Origin: Siphonodentalium dalli
Lineage: Eukaryota > Mollusca > Scaphopoda > Gadilida > Siphonodentaliidae
DNA: 64,000 bases
Assembly: GCA_032622095.1 (NCBI GenBank)
Contig: CP136069.1
Location: 165,966,394-166,030,393 of the forward strand
Direction: 5' to 3'
Shown here: positions 57,401 to 62,089 of the stretch, in pieces
How the letters are laid out: every line of letters starts with the position of its first letter
How positions within the stretch are numbered: the first letter of the stretch is position 1
Notes under the pieces: generated by a model
What the model was told of the DNA's origin: nothing
What the model saw: only the letters and a program-made list of their open reading frames with translations
The model's database searches: none
Translations under genes and position numbers: made by a program

Positions 57401-57831
57401 TATAGAGGACAGGAAACTCAGTCTGAATATAACCAGATGCCTACTGGCAATATCTTTAAAACATTCTTGAGCATATACAGGTGCAGAGCTGACCAAAATC
57501 TGAAAAATTATCGCCTGTGAAAACAATAATGCAGAATGCACAGAAATCAGTGGTTACGGATAGAAATTTTTAGGAAAACACGGATTGTATTATATTTCTG
57601 ACTGAAAAGTCAAAAACCGTGGAACTCTCACCAGCCTGTTTTGACACAAAATAAAGTGTTGTAATTTTATACTTTCTTTTAGAATTTCTTGAACAATATA
57701 AGAAATGATGACGTATTGGGATTTATTGCCAGGATTGGACTATTCTTCCAACTGACGTGCGTGTTTCCACTGCTGACATACATATTTAGGTTACAACTCA
57801 TGCACTATATGTATGGGAACATTTGGCCAAG
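27285..57831 (+). CDS. SLC38A9: SLC38A9-type lysosomal amino-acid transporter/sensor (13 exons, 3' end missing)
   Basis: Thirteen GT-AG exons join in phase into about 533 codons: 27285-27481, 33196-33312, 34223-34349, 35871-35956, 36450-36513, 39908-40001, 40520-40693, 42299-42358, 43563-43775, 50065-50169, 52341-52447, 55994-56098, 57683-57831. The product resembles SLC38A9 throughout, including WNTMMGTS at residues 180-187. Human SLC38A9 is known to sense lysosomal arginine, export essential amino acids and signal to mTORC1 through Ragulator-Rag. Of five human residues reported to matter for Rag binding, four have matching residues here (Y136, L139, P150, P155); the human I68 position is Y133. 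T186 matches human T133, implicated in arginine sensing. An acidic dileucine motif (ERKPLL, residues 8-13) fits lysosomal sorting. Eight membrane segments are visible; the last three or so, which start in human at about residue 457, are absent. Introns are swollen by transposons. The assignment is firm; the exon 1 assignment is somewhat less certain. Confidence 0.93.
27640..28184 (+). mobile_element. LINE 3' end in SLC38A9 intron 1
   Basis: 27783-27908 reads LDKIQSNIPEFNNYSDDEKV, a motif typical of the extreme C-terminus of non-LTR retrotransposon ORFs, then an AT-rich 3' region ending in repeated TTTGAAT. Its 27676-27757 part (CATGCTTTATTACCCACTTC and on) recurs in both arms of the adjacent inverted duplication. 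Confidence 0.5.
28185..28815 (+). repeat. Left arm of long inverted duplication
   Basis: About 630 bp that recurs in reverse complement at 29641-30274 with very few differences. It contains an acceptor TTTCTAATTACAG, a short open exon-like stretch ending in TGA, and AATAAA-like ATAAAG after it. Confidence 0.9.
28215..28313 (+). CDS. Exon-like segment in inverted duplication (left copy)
   Basis: After a good acceptor, the frame reads DKGLLVADSAWFSYYGDNKD then KIPPKVLKSAPS and stops, followed by ATAAAG. It looks like the terminal exon of a small gene. It does not fit the phase of SLC38A9 exon 1 (reading on would give a different frame and a stop). The mirror copy is at about 30148-30246 on the - strand. 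Product unknown. Confidence 0.35.
29641..30274 (-). repeat. Right arm of long inverted duplication
   Basis: Mirror of 28185-28815, separated by an 825-bp spacer. Two substitutions change the exon-like peptide (Leu to Pro, Ala to Val). A duplicated ORF of 78 codons is present in both arms. Confidence 0.9.
30341..30835. mobile_element. Near-complete foldback element, about 495 bp
   Basis: Arms of roughly 190 bp start ATCAAACCATGTCACCGCTC and end GAGCGGTGACATGGTTTGAT, meeting at an inner hairpin (GAGTCGCCATCCGAGAGTCA). No ORF. Immediately right of the inverted duplication, in SLC38A9 intron 1. Confidence 0.8.
31000..33195 (+). other. Unassigned part of SLC38A9 intron 1
   Basis: AT-rich intronic DNA. 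Apart from short inverted motifs near 32740-32810 (GTCGAC/TAGTCGAC) nothing was recognised. Confidence 0.4.
33196..33312 (+). CDS. SLC38A9: SLC38A9 exon 2
   Basis: The acceptor is a T-rich tract ending TATTTTAG and the donor is AG|GTGAGA. It encodes residues 66-104, a basic, serine-rich stretch ending in LIDDSLRVR. Phase 2 in and phase 2 out, matching its neighbours. It belongs to the poorly conserved part of the cytosolic N-terminus, so the evidence is splice sites, phase and codon openness. Confidence 0.75.
33635..33856. mobile_element. TTAA-flanked MITE, type C (CCCTTTCTA)
   Basis: TTAA at 33631-33634 and 33857-33860; ends CCCTTTCTAGTGAATGG and GTATTTAGTATAGAAAGGG. Interior GTACATTGGCATGGTCTATT recurs in other type C copies. 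It directly abuts a type D element, the two sharing one TTAA. In SLC38A9 intron 2. Confidence 0.75.
33861..33999. mobile_element. TTAA-flanked foldback MITE, type D
   Basis: TTAA 33857-33860 and 34000-34003. Arms GTGTACACTAAATCCGGCCA and TTTATGGGA pair with TCCCATAAATGGCCGGACTT and AGCGTACAGTCCCCCC. 220 bp before exon 3. Confidence 0.75.
34223..34349 (+). CDS. SLC38A9: SLC38A9 exon 3 (Rag-binding segment, first half)
   Basis: Flanked by TCTGAATAG and TTT|GTAAGT. It encodes residues 105-147 and ends with RYKYYSKLTHAAHQVF, matching the human RIHYYSRL region that docks into the Rag GTPase cleft. Y136 and L139 correspond to human Y71 and L74; Y133 sits where human has I68. Histidine-rich (HH, GH) upstream of the motif. 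Confidence 0.9.
34369..34645. mobile_element. TTAA-flanked foldback MITE, type D, second copy
   Basis: TTAA 34365-34368 and 34646-34649; arms AGAGGGATGGTACACAAAAT and TGGCCAGATTTAGTGTACAT. Longer than the first copy because of an extra AAATTAATTAATTTGAGTCA arm. It begins only 19 bp after the exon 3 donor. Confidence 0.7.
34940..35480 (-). mobile_element. 5'-truncated LINE with (AAT)n tail
   Basis: On the - strand a reverse-transcriptase tail ORF is followed by a 3' region with TAAAGCCTAAGAGCTCTATG and a terminal (TTA/TTAT)n run at 34940-34975. Sits inside a hAT MITE in SLC38A9 intron 3. Confidence 0.75.
35088..35440 (-). pseudogene. LINE reverse-transcriptase C-terminal tail
   Basis: LNWLPPRERIEFKILKLTHK, then APSYLADLISLYVPPRHLRS and RAFSVASPFLWNKLPAHLR, the characteristic tail of CR1/L2-like reverse transcriptases. 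The start codon frame extends a few residues beyond the homologous part. The catalytic domain is absent. Confidence 0.85.
35871..35956 (+). CDS. SLC38A9: SLC38A9 exon 4 (PDHxVP motif)
   Basis: The acceptor is a long T tract ending TTTTTTTCAG and the donor is AT|GTAAGT. It encodes residues 148-175 with MPDHIVP, matching human APDHVVP; P150 and P155 correspond to human P85 and P90. The stretch between this motif and membrane segment 1 is shorter than in human. Confidence 0.92.
36054..36295. mobile_element. Type C TTAA MITE, right end degenerate
   Basis: After TTAA: CCCTTTCTATACTAAATGGA, then GCATCGGAATAGTCTATTGT and AGATAATAAGTTTAACACAT. The right terminus is not clearly preserved. SLC38A9 intron 4. 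Confidence 0.55.
36450..36513 (+). CDS. SLC38A9: SLC38A9 exon 5 (membrane segment 1, WNTMMGTS)
   Basis: Acceptor TTTTCTCTCCAG, donor CAG|GTAGGG. It encodes residues 176-197 including WNTMMGTSILSMPW, the diagnostic first membrane helix. It ends phase 0 immediately before the AGF of exon 6, as expected from the human protein. N181 and T186 correspond to human N128 and T133. Confidence 0.95.
36603..36834. mobile_element. Foldback MITE (ATAATCGACTCCTTAACC family), full copy
   Basis: Near-complete palindrome: AATGTCCTAAATAATCAACT and TTCAGGATTTAGTCGGAAAT pair with ATTTCTGACTAAATCCTGAA and GGAGTCGATTATTTAGGGCA. No clear target duplication seen. In SLC38A9 intron 5. Confidence 0.75.
37540..37989. 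mobile_element. hAT foldback MITE, long variant
   Basis: Perfect 8-bp target duplication CCAGTGCA (37532-37539 and 37990-37997). This 450-bp form has an extra middle part (TTAACATTGTTTTTAGTTAC, CCTAATTTGCATAAC, GGTGAACATCACCAACTT) not present in the 255-bp form. In SLC38A9 intron 5. Confidence 0.88.
38336..39640. mobile_element. TTAA-type MITE, type B, interrupted by a nested element
   Basis: The left part (38336-38480) begins after TTAA with CGCTTTCATGACAAGAGCT; the right part (39565-39640) has TATATATAAGATAATGCATT and AGCTCCAGTCATGGAGACG. Between them is a 1.07-kb insert with its own inverted repeats. Confidence 0.6.
38489..39559. mobile_element. Nested TIR element
   Basis: Left end CCATTAAAAATGAATGTCTG then GGTTCACGGGC; right end GCCCGTGAACCCAGACATTA then ATTTTTAATGG, an inverted repeat of about 33 bp with few mismatches. 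No transposase frame. It interrupts a type B MITE in SLC38A9 intron 5. Confidence 0.65.
39908..40001 (+). CDS. SLC38A9: SLC38A9 exon 6 (membrane segment 2)
   Basis: Acceptor CATCTATTTGCAG, donor TTAG|GTACGT. Residues 198-228 begin AGFANGIVLLIFMAGLMFY, a hydrophobic helix following directly on segment 1. Phase 0 in, phase 1 out. The 3.4-kb intron before it holds a hAT MITE and a TTAA-type MITE with another element nested in it. Confidence 0.93.
40040..40215. mobile_element. Fragment related to the 18.1-kb hAT element
   Basis: G and C homopolymer runs with TGTCCACCTTAGTGCTTTCA, TGGAAATTCCAAGTATTGAA and AATTTTGACCAAAGATGGGG. In SLC38A9 intron 6. Confidence 0.45.
40520..40693 (+). CDS. SLC38A9: SLC38A9 exon 7 (membrane segment 3)
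   Basis: Acceptor CATATTTTAG, donor CAAG|GTAAAT. It encodes residues 229-286. FSDVCRVYLGR and GGMIVYWILMSNFIYN closely follow the human YPDVCRHYFG and GAMIVYWVLMSNF blocks. One hydrophobic helix spans about residues 246-274. Confidence 0.95.
40834..41089. mobile_element. TTAA-flanked MITE, type B (CCCTTTCATGAC)
   Basis: TTAA on both sides (40830-40833, 41090-41093). Ends CCCTTTCATGACGGGAGCT and a diverged complement (AACTCCAGTCATGAAAGTG). Two internal palindromes use the same CATTCTCTTATATATG motif as type A, so A and B are related families. In SLC38A9 intron 7. Confidence 0.8.
41549..41733. mobile_element. Foldback MITE (ATAATCGACTCCTTAACC family), deleted right arm
   Basis: Left arm complete (ACAGTAATGCTCTAAATAAT onward); the right arm jumps from GCCATATTTCCGAAGGAG to GTCGATTATTTAGGACATTA, missing the mirror of the TTATGGGTAA block. 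In SLC38A9 intron 7. Confidence 0.7.
41802..42052. mobile_element. TTAA-type MITE, type B, second copy
   Basis: Left TTAA 41798-41801 and CCCTTTCATGATGGGAGCT; right AGCTCCAGTCATGGAAGGG followed by TTAT, a one-base change from TTAA. Two internal palindromes, one shortened. Same intron as the first copy. Confidence 0.75.
42299..42358 (+). CDS. SLC38A9: SLC38A9 exon 8 (lumenal loop)
   Basis: A 60-nt exon with acceptor TTCCTTTTCAG and donor GATG|GTTAGT. Residues 287-306 hold two N-glycosylation sequons, N293-S-S and N299-I-T, in the lumenal loop that is also glycosylated in the human protein. Short and divergent; supported by phase 1 on both sides. Confidence 0.85.
42400..43560 (+). other. SLC38A9 intron 8 remainder
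   Basis: A 76-codon frame (42643-42873) is probably chance or an old repeat (paired CCGAAATCCCC/GGTTTTCGGA text around it). No supported gene. Confidence 0.35.
43563..43775 (+). CDS. SLC38A9: SLC38A9 exon 9 (lumenal loop and membrane segment 4)
   Basis: Acceptor TTTTTGTTTTCAG, donor CTAG|GTAAGT. It encodes residues 307-377. VLCPNG, sequon N315-M-S, VWDMQKTVPYF and the NFKSPTFFTKFNSLG block match human VICP, WWDKSRTVPFY and NFKSPSFFSKFNILG. Membrane segment 4 lies at about 351-365. Confidence 0.95.
44230..45240. repeat. Degenerate repeats in SLC38A9 intron 9
   Basis: 44230-44510 holds two units with ATGAAATTTGGTATGGAT, inverted relatives of the 1.4-2.1 kb repeat. 44760-45240 holds about three related units with GAAATAAAATT.GG..G and AAGATAT.CATGAGTAG. 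Confidence 0.5.
45987..47519 (+). pseudogene. piggyBac transposase, broken by frameshifts and a stop
   Basis: A cut-and-paste DDD transposase of the PGBD type. The first frame (45987-46337) has the acidic Ser/Asp-rich N-terminus. A frameshift near 46320-46337 moves to the core frame (46282-47121), which includes MRAFFGMRILMEYKLIKPSY, the first catalytic Asp in SMDEGM and the second in VMDRYYTS. A TAA stop at 47119-47121 falls just before DKEPINFIST, which carries the third Asp. A further frameshift near 47263 leads to the final piece (47271-47519, ending ITGFAS). All three catalytic Asp codons survive, so decay is moderate. A Cys-rich C-terminal domain is not evident. Confidence 0.88.
47680..48005 (+). 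repeat. Tandem repeat of about 88 bp inside piggyBac
   Basis: Three to four near-identical units with the core TATAGAGAAGATATGTTTTA followed by CAAGGGTCATAACAATCTCG. They lie downstream of the transposase. Possibly subterminal transposase sites or simple slippage expansion. Confidence 0.75.
48355..48465. repeat. Long hairpin with arms of about 42 bp
   Basis: Arms starting ACACGGCTTGTTGA and ending TCAACAAGCCGTGT enclose a short loop holding CGACTCTCGTACGAG. The arms are nearly perfect complements and include the block GGTATGCCCCGGT. Near the 3' part of the piggyBac element. Confidence 0.8.
48592..48990 (+). mobile_element. Possible Helitron-like 5' part with (GTCT)n/(GTAT)n
   Basis: Starts TCTAATATATATTTTGAAGA then CTGT and ATGT tetranucleotide runs, the same layout as the 5' end at 52940. 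Downstream are two related GC-richer blocks ending in GCGCAGACCA. No clear 3' terminus was found. Confidence 0.35.
49530..49762. mobile_element. Type C TTAA MITE, left end decayed
   Basis: ATACTAAACAGATTCTCCCA and GTATACATTGGAATGGTCTA through ATGAGTATTTAGTATAGAAAGGG, followed by TTCA. Just right of the piggyBac element. Confidence 0.6.
50065..50169 (+). CDS. SLC38A9: SLC38A9 exon 10 (membrane segment 5)
   Basis: Acceptor TTTCTACATTTTAG, donor TCAA|GTGAGT. Residues 378-412 begin GTLSVTYLVSFVITKAIKW, matching human GTVSVLYLIFLVTFKAVR. The 6.3-kb intron before it contains the decayed piggyBac element. Confidence 0.94.
50183..50877. mobile_element. hAT-like element (TAGTGATGTTCCGATAA)
   Basis: Inverted ends TAGTGATGTTCCGATAATCT and ATTATCGGAACATCACTA. 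Subterminal ATCGGCTGATAA and GGAAATCGG repeats. Flanks ATATTCTC and ATATTTAT match at six of eight positions. No ORF. Starts about 14 bp after SLC38A9 exon 10. Confidence 0.65.
51598..51775. mobile_element. Degenerate type B TTAA MITE
   Basis: GGGAGTCATGCTGGTGCAGC on the left and GCTCCAGTCATGGAAGGG followed by TTAA (51776-51779) on the right, with a TATATATAAGAAAATACACTGG palindrome remnant. The left CCCTTT end is lost. In SLC38A9 intron 10. Confidence 0.6.
52341..52447 (+). CDS. SLC38A9: SLC38A9 exon 11 (membrane segment 6)
   Basis: Acceptor TCTTTCCTTCCAG, donor AAT|GTAAGT. Residues 413-448 include LTGIAGLAYFIHNCVLPI, matching human LTGVLTLAFFIHNCIITL. It ends phase 0 in QNN, before the conserved RDL of exon 12. 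Confidence 0.95.
52512..52842. mobile_element. hAT foldback MITE, intermediate variant
   Basis: Perfect 8-bp duplication CATGTAGT (52504-52511 and 52843-52850). Termini are altered to CAAGCTCAAGTCTGACATTT. Shares the GGTGATGTTTACCCATTAGTC middle with the long variant. 65 bp after SLC38A9 exon 11. Confidence 0.85.
52940..54428 (+). mobile_element. Helitron-like element in SLC38A9 intron 11, with a nested insertion
   Basis: Starts TCTTACTATATATTTTGGGA followed by CTGTCTGTTTGTCTG and ends CCCTGACGAAGTCGGGCCCA then CCAGCTAG|T, a Helitron-type hairpin and terminus. The right 430 bp carry AGGTCA/TGACCT blocks. A terminal-inverted-repeat element fills 52983-53985. Confidence 0.55.
52983..53985. mobile_element. 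TIR element nested in the Helitron
   Basis: Left end GGCCAAACTTTTTTATTTTC then CTGCTTTACGGATCCG; right end CGTAAAGCAGAAAAATAAAA then AAGTTTGGCC, forming inverted repeats of roughly 35-40 bp. CCGACCCT also recurs on both sides. No ORF. It also carries a degenerate type C MITE at about 53446-53690. Confidence 0.5.
54475..54572. mobile_element. Partial hAT foldback MITE (right end)
   Basis: GATGCTGTGCAGGATAGCAT through CCTCTGGGGACCTCATTC and GACACACTATTTGCAGACTT. Adjoins the end of the Helitron-like element. Confidence 0.6.
54846..55407. mobile_element. hAT MITE (TAGGGCTGCAAC) with perfect target duplication
   Basis: 562 bp, ends TAGGGCTGCAACAATGAATT and GGTTGCAGCCCTA, flanked by TCAGTGTA at 54838-54845 and 55408-55415. 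AT-rich, no ORF. In SLC38A9 intron 11. Confidence 0.9.
55531..55957. mobile_element. Type C TTAA MITE carrying a nested hAT MITE
   Basis: TTAA at 55527-55530 and 55958-55961, ends CCCTTTCTATACTGAATGGA and GTATTTAGTATAGAAAGGG. The interior is interrupted by the hAT MITE 55678-55931. Confidence 0.75.
55678..55931. mobile_element. hAT foldback MITE nested in a TTAA-type MITE
   Basis: Complete copy; flanks CTGATGAG and TCAATGAG approximate an 8-bp duplication. It splits the type C TTAA element 55531-55957, so it is the younger of the two. 62 bp before SLC38A9 exon 12. Confidence 0.85.
55994..56098 (+). CDS. SLC38A9: SLC38A9 exon 12 (membrane segment 7)
   Basis: Acceptor TTTTTGTTTTCAG, donor GAC|GTAAGT. 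Residues 449-483 run IRDLAIAYALVCLTYVFIGV and end KDCLED, matching human [20 protein letters not shown] and KDCIEQ. Phase 0 on both sides. Confidence 0.95.
56232..56485. mobile_element. hAT foldback MITE with perfect target duplication
   Basis: Perfect 8-bp AATAAGCT on both sides (56224-56231, 56486-56493). Nearly identical to the copy 550 bp away at 55678, implying recent activity. Located 133 bp after SLC38A9 exon 12. Confidence 0.92.
57683..57831 (+). CDS. SLC38A9: SLC38A9 exon 13 (membrane segment 8), last visible exon
   Basis: Acceptor TACTTTCTTTTAG, donor CCAAG|GTAATA. Residues 484-533 include NFLNNIRNDDVLGFIARIGL, matching human [20 protein letters not shown], and end GNIWPR where human has GDIYPS. 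It leaves in phase 2, so at least one more exon is needed; none was found on the + strand up to 64000. Confidence 0.95.
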
Positions 57832-57961
57832 GTAATATTTTCTAAATGGTGTATCTCTACCCTGAACTTTCTTCTATCACTTTACAAAATAACTCCCTCC
57901 TCCCCCAATTGTGTTCTCCAAACTGAGATATAAAACATTGCTATTTTTTTAACATCACACT

Positions 57962-59370
57962 TTTTAGCTCAACTTTACTTTGTAAAGTTTGAGCTATTGC
58001 CATGGCTTGGTTTATCGTCTGTGTGTGTGTGTGTGTGCGTGTGTGATTCGTCAACAATTTCCTTTAGCACGGGCTACAGGTCATACCTTTGGTCGGATTA
58101 TTATGAAATTTGTCATGGGTATTGACAATGACATGTAGATGTGAAAGTGTCATTTTGGGGTCATTCGGCAAAAAAACATGGCCACCAGTGGCCATCTTAT
58201 ATTGTTCAATTCAATCCATTAGCACGGGCTACAGGCCGGAGTGTTCGTCTGATCATCATGAAATTTGTCGTGGAAGTTAATATTGACATGTAGATGGGAA
58301 CGAGTCATTTTGGGGTCATTCGGCCAAAAAACATGGTCGCCAGCAGCCATCTTGGATTTTACTCTTTGTATGACTAAATCCTTTAGCATGGGCTACAGGT
58401 TGTACCTTTAGTCTGATCATCATAAAATTTGTCGTGAATGTTAATAATGACATGTAGATGGGAACGAGTCATTTTGGGGTCATTCGGCAGAAAAACATGG
58501 CCGCCAGCAGCCATCTTTGATTTTACTCTTTGTATGACTAAATCCTTTAGCACGGGCTACAGGTCGTACCTTTAGTCTGATCATCATAAAATTTGTCATG
58601 GCTGTTGAAATTGGAATGTAAATGGGAACGAGTAATTTTGGGGTCATTCGGCAGAAAAACATGGCCGCCAGCAGCCATCTTTGATTTTACTCTTTGTATG
58701 ACTAAATCCTTTAGCACGGGCTACAGGTCGTACATTTAGTCTGATCATCATAAAATTTGTCATGGCTGTTGAAATTGGAATGTAAATGGGAACGAGTCAT
58801 TTTGGGGTCATTCGGACAAAAAACATGGCCGCCAGTGGCCATCTTGGATTTCAAAATTTAATCCATTAGCATGGGCCACAGGTCGTACTGTTCGTCTGAT
58901 CATCATGAAATTTGTCATGGTTGTTAATATTGGATTTTACTCTTTGTATGACTAAATTCTTTAGCATGGGCTACAGGTCGTACCTTTAGTCTGATCGTCA
59001 TAAAATTTGTCATAGATGTTAATAATGACATGTAGATGGGAACGAGTCATTTTGGTGTCATTCGGCCAAAAAACATGGCCGCCAGCAGCCATCTTGGATT
59101 TTACTCTTTATATGACTAAATTCTTTAGCATAGGCTACAGGTCGTACCTTTAGTCTGATCGTCATAAAATTTGTCATGGATGTTAACGATGACATGTAGA
59201 TGGGATACAATCATTTTGGGGTCATTCGGCCGAAAACATGGCTGCCAGCAGCCATCTTGGATTTAACTTTTCTCTTCATGTCTATAAACTAGTATTAGAC
59301 ATTCAACTTTCCACATTCCTAATCGCTCCATTGACTGTAATACATTAAATTATTCCCTTTCCAAGTTGAG
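57962..59370. repeat. Tandem repeat of about 170 bp, some seven copies
   Basis: Units contain TTTAGCACGGGCTACAGGTC, GTCTGATCATCATAAAATTT, GGGAACGAGTCATTTTGGGG and ACATGGCCGCCAGCAGCCAT. The block starts TTTAGCTCAACTTTACTTTG with a (GT)n run and ends near CCAAGTTGAGCTACA, possibly the two ends of one element. Begins 130 bp after SLC38A9 exon 13. Confidence 0.8.
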
Positions 59371-59776
59371 CTACAGTGTCATTGACACTTTCATATTCAT
59401 TTAAAGTTGGTTTATCTCTTCCTATAACAAATTTTATATAGTTTCCTTGGTATAAAATAATAAATATGAATCAAAGAGCCCTGTCTGGAAACGCTTCTAT
59501 CGATTAATATTGATTTTATTTATATATTTCTTGTATAGTACATACAATCAATTGGGACAGATTTAGACTTAAATATTTTAATTACCTGCAAAATCAGAAT
59601 TTTTTCTTGACAAATCGCTGCAACAGTAATGTTTCCATATCAATGGTTTCAACATGCAAAATTTGTATCTAATATGAGAACAAAGTAGATCTATTTTCTT
59701 GGTGATCGTCGATTTACAGATTTATATAATTTCTCACATCTACCCACTCAGTCCCTCTGCAAAGGCCTTACACCCC

Positions 59777-59920
59777 TTTAACCCTTTCATGATGGGAGCT
59801 ACACTGGTGCAGCATTGAAGAACTATACTCTCCCATGGATATTATGCAGGATATCATCACTAAATTCACCCTCTGGGGACTTCATTCTGCAAATGACAGG
59901 CACACTAAACTCAGGCTTGT
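59777..59920. mobile_element. Fusion of partial type B TTAA MITE and partial hAT MITE
   Basis: TTAACCCTTTCATGATGGGA and GGTGCAGCATTGAAGAAC (type B left end) run into ATATTATGCAGGATATCATC and CCTCTGGGGACTTCATTCTG to CACACTAAACTCAGGCTTG (hAT right end). Both halves are truncated at the join. Confidence 0.55.
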
Positions 59921-60148
59921 GAACACACACACACACACCCTTGTGAAAGTTGAATATGTTCTGTAAAAAGAAAGTTCCAGAAATAATTGATGTAATTTTT
60001 TAATTATTACCCATCTATGATATGCACGCCATGAAAATCTTCATTTCTATCATTTGATTAAAAATTAGGTGTCAGTTGGTTTTTTTGGGTGTCTATCATT
60101 TGGCTTGGGTGTCAAATGACTCACATCTGTGGAGATGTTCCACTTGGC

Positions 60149-60170
60149 ATAGTTCACATATGTGAACTAT
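60149..60170. repeat. Perfect 22-bp palindrome across the receptor stop codon
   Basis: Half-site ATAGTTCACAT is followed directly by its reverse complement, so the - strand stop codon (60167-60169) lies inside the palindrome. It may be chance or a short hairpin at the start of the 3' UTR. Confidence 0.5.
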
Positions 60171-61426
60171 TTTAGGTCATTACCTTGGCAGTTTTCACAT
60201 GTGAATATATCATTGTGGTCCATGTGTGAATTATCACACAAATAGAAAATCATAACAAATACGCCAGATGTGATTAGGAACAAAAACAGAGCCATTCTGA
60301 AGAAAACTGAGTCGAGTTTCTCATGGAGCATATCAAGCCTCTTCTTCTTTGAAATCCCTTCCTCAAAATCTGTTCCCTCGTTATCAGCATCTTTGTCTTC
60401 TTTGTCATCTTTTTCTTCTTTGTCATCCCATTCTGGTATTCTTACTCTTGTAATACAGGCATACATGCATAACACTGGTTTGCTGGCCTTTTCAATATTG
60501 CAACTTGTTATTGTCAATATCACAGAGGCAGCACTGTAGCAAAGCATCAGAGTTATGTACACTTCCAGGTAGCATATATTATCTCCATTGGCCGGTAGAA
60601 TTGACGATACAAGTTTCATTATTATTGTGAAAGATAACAGGACGGTGATAGCGTAGGAGATTCTTTCACCACAGTGAACTGGGATTTTAAAAGTGAACAT
60701 GCTCAAAATGCTGAGCACCACCAATGGAAGAATGGTGTTTAGTATAATAAAAGTTGGTCTTCTCTTCAAGATAATTTCTGCTACATAAAAATTCCTATCA
60801 TATAGAATGTGGTCTTCAATACAGCCAATCATATCCCAGTTACTGTTATGTGATAATGTACACATGTCCTTTGAGTCATTTAGTTTCTTGAGTTCAGAAA
60901 GAAACGTTCGATACCCATACACCCAATCTGCAAACACCAGTTTACATTTCTGCAGGTCGAACGGGAAGTATGATATGTCAACATTACAGTCACTCTGGAA
61001 TGTCCCTCCTTGAAACCACGAGATTCTTCCGTCACTTTTAACATTCAACATTGAATGTTTCTCATGGAGGCCAAGGTTTGATGCATGAGAGTTGGCCAGT
61101 ATAATGCCCGGTAGCCATGTGTCTTCTGTACGGAGCACAATTTCAGAGATGTTTTCGTAATCTGTCGGGTTCCACTGTGAAGAAATATCCTTCCATCCAA
61201 GTTCGAGAAAACCAATTGTCCATAAAGTTTGTTCAATCTCATCAAGTCTCAAAATTTTCAGCAAATTGAACATAATTTCAACCTCAATAACTGCCTGTCC
61301 TTCTTCTATGGGTATAGCTTTCATGTTATGCCCAGCAATAATGTGTTCATATAGAAGTTCATGCTGTGTTTTCTTTGTCAAACTGTATGGAATAAATATA
61401 ATCAAGACAATAGTGTATGCTAACAT
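60167..61426 (-). CDS. Divergent nicotinic-type Cys-loop receptor subunit, single exon
   Basis: A 419-residue pentameric ligand-gated channel subunit in one uninterrupted frame. Residues 1-17 look like a signal peptide. The extracellular domain has DTWLPGIIL (102-110), the Cys-loop C147-C161 enclosing FPFDLQK, and loop B DWVYG with W168. Four membrane helices lie at about 224-246, 254-278, 284-308 and 375-396, with an acidic intracellular loop at 334-356 (DDKEEKDDKEDKD). M2 starts GERIS like cation-selective nicotinic subunits, with E254 at -1'. Oddities: loop C has a single Cys (C202) instead of the vicinal pair of alpha subunits, the loop A Tyr is replaced (LANS for LYNS), 16' is Lys (K271), and the outer-ring Glu 20' is Ser. 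It could be a non-alpha or orphan subunit. Intronless nicotinic-type genes occur in lineage-specific expansions in several invertebrates. It lies 2.3 kb beyond the last visible SLC38A9 exon, antisense to it. Confidence 0.92.
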   Translation of the reverse strand: MLAYTIVLIIFIPYSLTKKTQHELLYEHIIAGHNMKAIPIEEGQAVIEVEIMFNLLKILRLDEIEQTLWTIGFLELGWKDISSQWNPTDYENISEIVLRTEDTWLPGIILANSHASNLGLHEKHSMLNVKSDGRISWFQGGTFQSDCNVDISYFPFDLQKCKLVFADWVYGYRTFLSELKKLNDSKDMCTLSHNSNWDMIGCIEDHILYDRNFYVAEIILKRRPTFIILNTILPLVVLSILSMFTFKIPVHCGERISYAITVLLSFTIIMKLVSSILPANGDNICYLEVYITLMLCYSAASVILTITSCNIEKASKPVLCMYACITRVRIPEWDDKEEKDDKEDKDADNEGTDFEEGISKKKRLDMLHEKLDSVFFRMALFLFLITSGVFVMIFYLCDNSHMDHNDIFTCENCQGNDLK

Positions 61427-61439
61427 TTTTTAGATAAAA

Positions 61440-62089
61440 AAATTCCAGTTCAAGAAAGTGAATTTATATTCTAGATCACAACAGTTTTCTGTAATTTCAC
61501 AAATCAAACTCAGAACGAGCAGGTCTTGATTTCTCAGAATTTATTCAGTTGTTTCGACACACAACTTGTTAGTCAGACCATTCATTTAGGAAATGGCACC
61601 CATAGTATATATAGTATAACCTATAAACTTTATTTATAGTGTAAGTTCCTTCAGCTAACATTGAACCACGGAGGAAAATTGTTGTGTGCATCCTTTAAGT
61701 GTTTGTCTATGCATCTGTTTCTAGTTCTTATTATTTTTCATGTGATCAATTGAGTGACTGGCTTGATAATTATCTGCAGGGAGAAAAGTCAATAATTAGC
61801 TAATTAATAAGACCAATAAGTATTATGACTCTAATGAGGATGTGGGATTATAACATGCGGTTGTTATTGATGTACCAGCCTTGAAAGGATGTCGATAATT
61901 TCCTAATATGTCTAACAGCTTCCTCTCAGATCCATGTGAATAGAGGTCAGCAAAATTGATATCTCTATTCTTTTTATTTTCTTCATCCAAACAGAAGCCA
62001 ATAATTGTTTAATCATGAAATTGACTTAACTTGTAGGAGGGGGTAAAATAGTAATAGGTGATGCCCAATATATAATTTGATCTAGGAGT
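61440..62089. other. Upstream region of the receptor gene
   Basis: AT-rich, with a TATATATAGTATAA stretch near 61605 on the + strand. No other exon of the receptor is needed or seen. Promoter elements cannot be assigned with confidence. Confidence 0.3.

Noticed and set aside
57230-57541. 103-codon - strand ORF in SLC38A9 intron 12
   Set aside because: Cys/Phe-rich with no recognisable family; no supporting splice sites or neighbouring exon.
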